Below, piece by piece: positions 63,561-64,000 of a stretch of 64,000 nt of DNA. Under the pieces are notes generated by a model. That model ran no database searches. It was not told the DNA's origin and saw only the letters and a program-made list of their open reading frames with translations. Source of the DNA: Acidobacteria bacterium SCN 69-37 (GTDB lineage Bacteria > Acidobacteriota > Vicinamibacteria > Vicinamibacterales > SCN-69-37). Made by a program: the position numbers and the translations under genes. Location of the stretch: contig MEDJ01000009.1 in NCBI GenBank assembly GCA_001724025.1, forward strand, positions 427,302 through 491,301, read 5' to 3'. Every line of letters begins with the position of its first letter. Within the stretch, counting starts at the first letter, position 1.

Positions 63561-64000
63561 GTGTCCGTGAGGCTGCGCTTCGATTTCGCCGATCCGTCGG
63601 GCCGCGTGACCACGCGGATCTTCGAGAAGCCCGTGGCCGTCATCGAGGCTACGCGGCTGGCCGACGTCGTGCCCGCGCTGGCCGCTGCCGAGGCCGCGCG
63701 GGCGACCGGACGGTTCGTGGCGGGCGCTGTCGCGTACGAAGCCGCGCCGGCCTTCGATGCCGCGCTCGCGACGCGGCCGCCCGGACCGCTGCCGCTCGCC
63801 TGGTTCGCCGTGTTCGATGCGCCGATCGATCCCGGACCGGAGGTCGATCCCGACATCACGAAGATACGGGTCGATGCCGGCAACGCCTGGACGGCCGACG
63901 TGACGCCTGCGGCGCACGCGGCGGCGATCGCGCGGGTGCGCGCCGCGATCGAAGCGGGCGACAGCTATCAGGCGAACTACACGTTCCGGCTGCGATCGCG
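63561..64000 (+). CDS. pabB: Aminodeoxychorismate synthase component I (5' part)
   Basis: Makes 4-amino-4-deoxychorismate for folate; truncated by the window end. Visible: [53 protein letters not shown], and [20 protein letters not shown], typical of the N-terminal half of PabB. The GTG start at 63561 (or one two codons later) is chosen since the nearby ATG at 63553 leads to a stop after five codons. GATAAT (63549-63554) ends 6 nt before the GTG. Divergent from the dehydratase. Confidence 0.88.
   Translation, partial: MSVRLRFDFADPSGRVTTRIFEKPVAVIEATRLADVVPALAAAEAARATGRFVAGAVAYEAAPAFDAALATRPPGPLPLAWFAVFDAPIDPGPEVDPDITKIRVDAGNAWTADVTPAAHAAAIARVRAAIEAGDSYQANYTFRLRS

Overview
This is a GC-rich, gene-dense chromosomal window with no rRNA, no CRISPR array and no prophage. 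Gene content and order (rpsF-rpsR-rplI next to pth, rplY, prs, tRNA-Gln and ispE; many outer-surface glycan genes; a secreted sulfatase; TPR and HEAT proteins) fit a Gram-negative Acidobacteriota, most like class Vicinamibacteria. That placement is inference from gene content, not a computed phylogeny.

Layout. 0-7.4 kb is a minus-strand housekeeping block: TPR protein, LolB-like lipoprotein, ispE, tRNA-Gln, prs, rplY, pth, rpsF, rpsR, rplI. 7.5-11.1 kb is a plus-strand surface-glycan operon: Trm112-like protein, GT9, O-antigen ligase-like protein, GT39-like protein. 12-15.9 kb holds an ArnT-like transferase, purH and a cold-shock gene with an unusual leader. 16-20.5 kb is a partial NADH dehydrogenase membrane arm (J, K, a NuoL-tail protein, M, N) lacking several usual charged residues. 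20.6-28.3 kb mixes a GT4, thiS, rmlD, a DegT aminotransferase, smpB, a coiled-coil methyltransferase and thiG, with two islands of a 51-bp repeat. 28.4-37.8 kb has a spermidine-synthase-like membrane protein, a four-helix-bundle gene flanked by inverted repeats, a HEAT protein, a GT39-like protein, a secreted Cys-repeat protein and gmd. 38-40.3 kb is a TetR/SDR cassette bracketed by a 142-bp repeat. 40.4-46.5 kb has pdxA, holB, another GT39-like protein, a WxcM-like fusion, a GT2, and tRNA-Val and tRNA-Asp. 46.7-55.2 kb has an arsR-sulP pair, a sulfatase, a lytic transglycosylase, uxaA and an M28 peptidase. 55.2-63.5 kb has glgX, a YihY protein and a sugar-acid locus (LarA-like, SSS symporter, 30-aa membrane protein, YagF/YjhG-like dehydratase). 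The window ends inside pabB.

How it fits together. Two themes run through the window. One is surface polysaccharide construction: nucleotide-sugar enzymes (RmlD, Gmd, DegT, WxcM-like), glycosyltransferases and a ligase. The other is sugar-acid use: UxaA, LarA-like, YagF-like and an SSS transporter, beside the glycogen gene glgX. The most unusual content is non-coding: at least four families of palindromic or inverted repeats, several supplying stop codons to adjacent genes, and a recurring promoter layout with a -10 hexamer only 5-8 nt before the start codon, suggesting many leaderless mRNAs.
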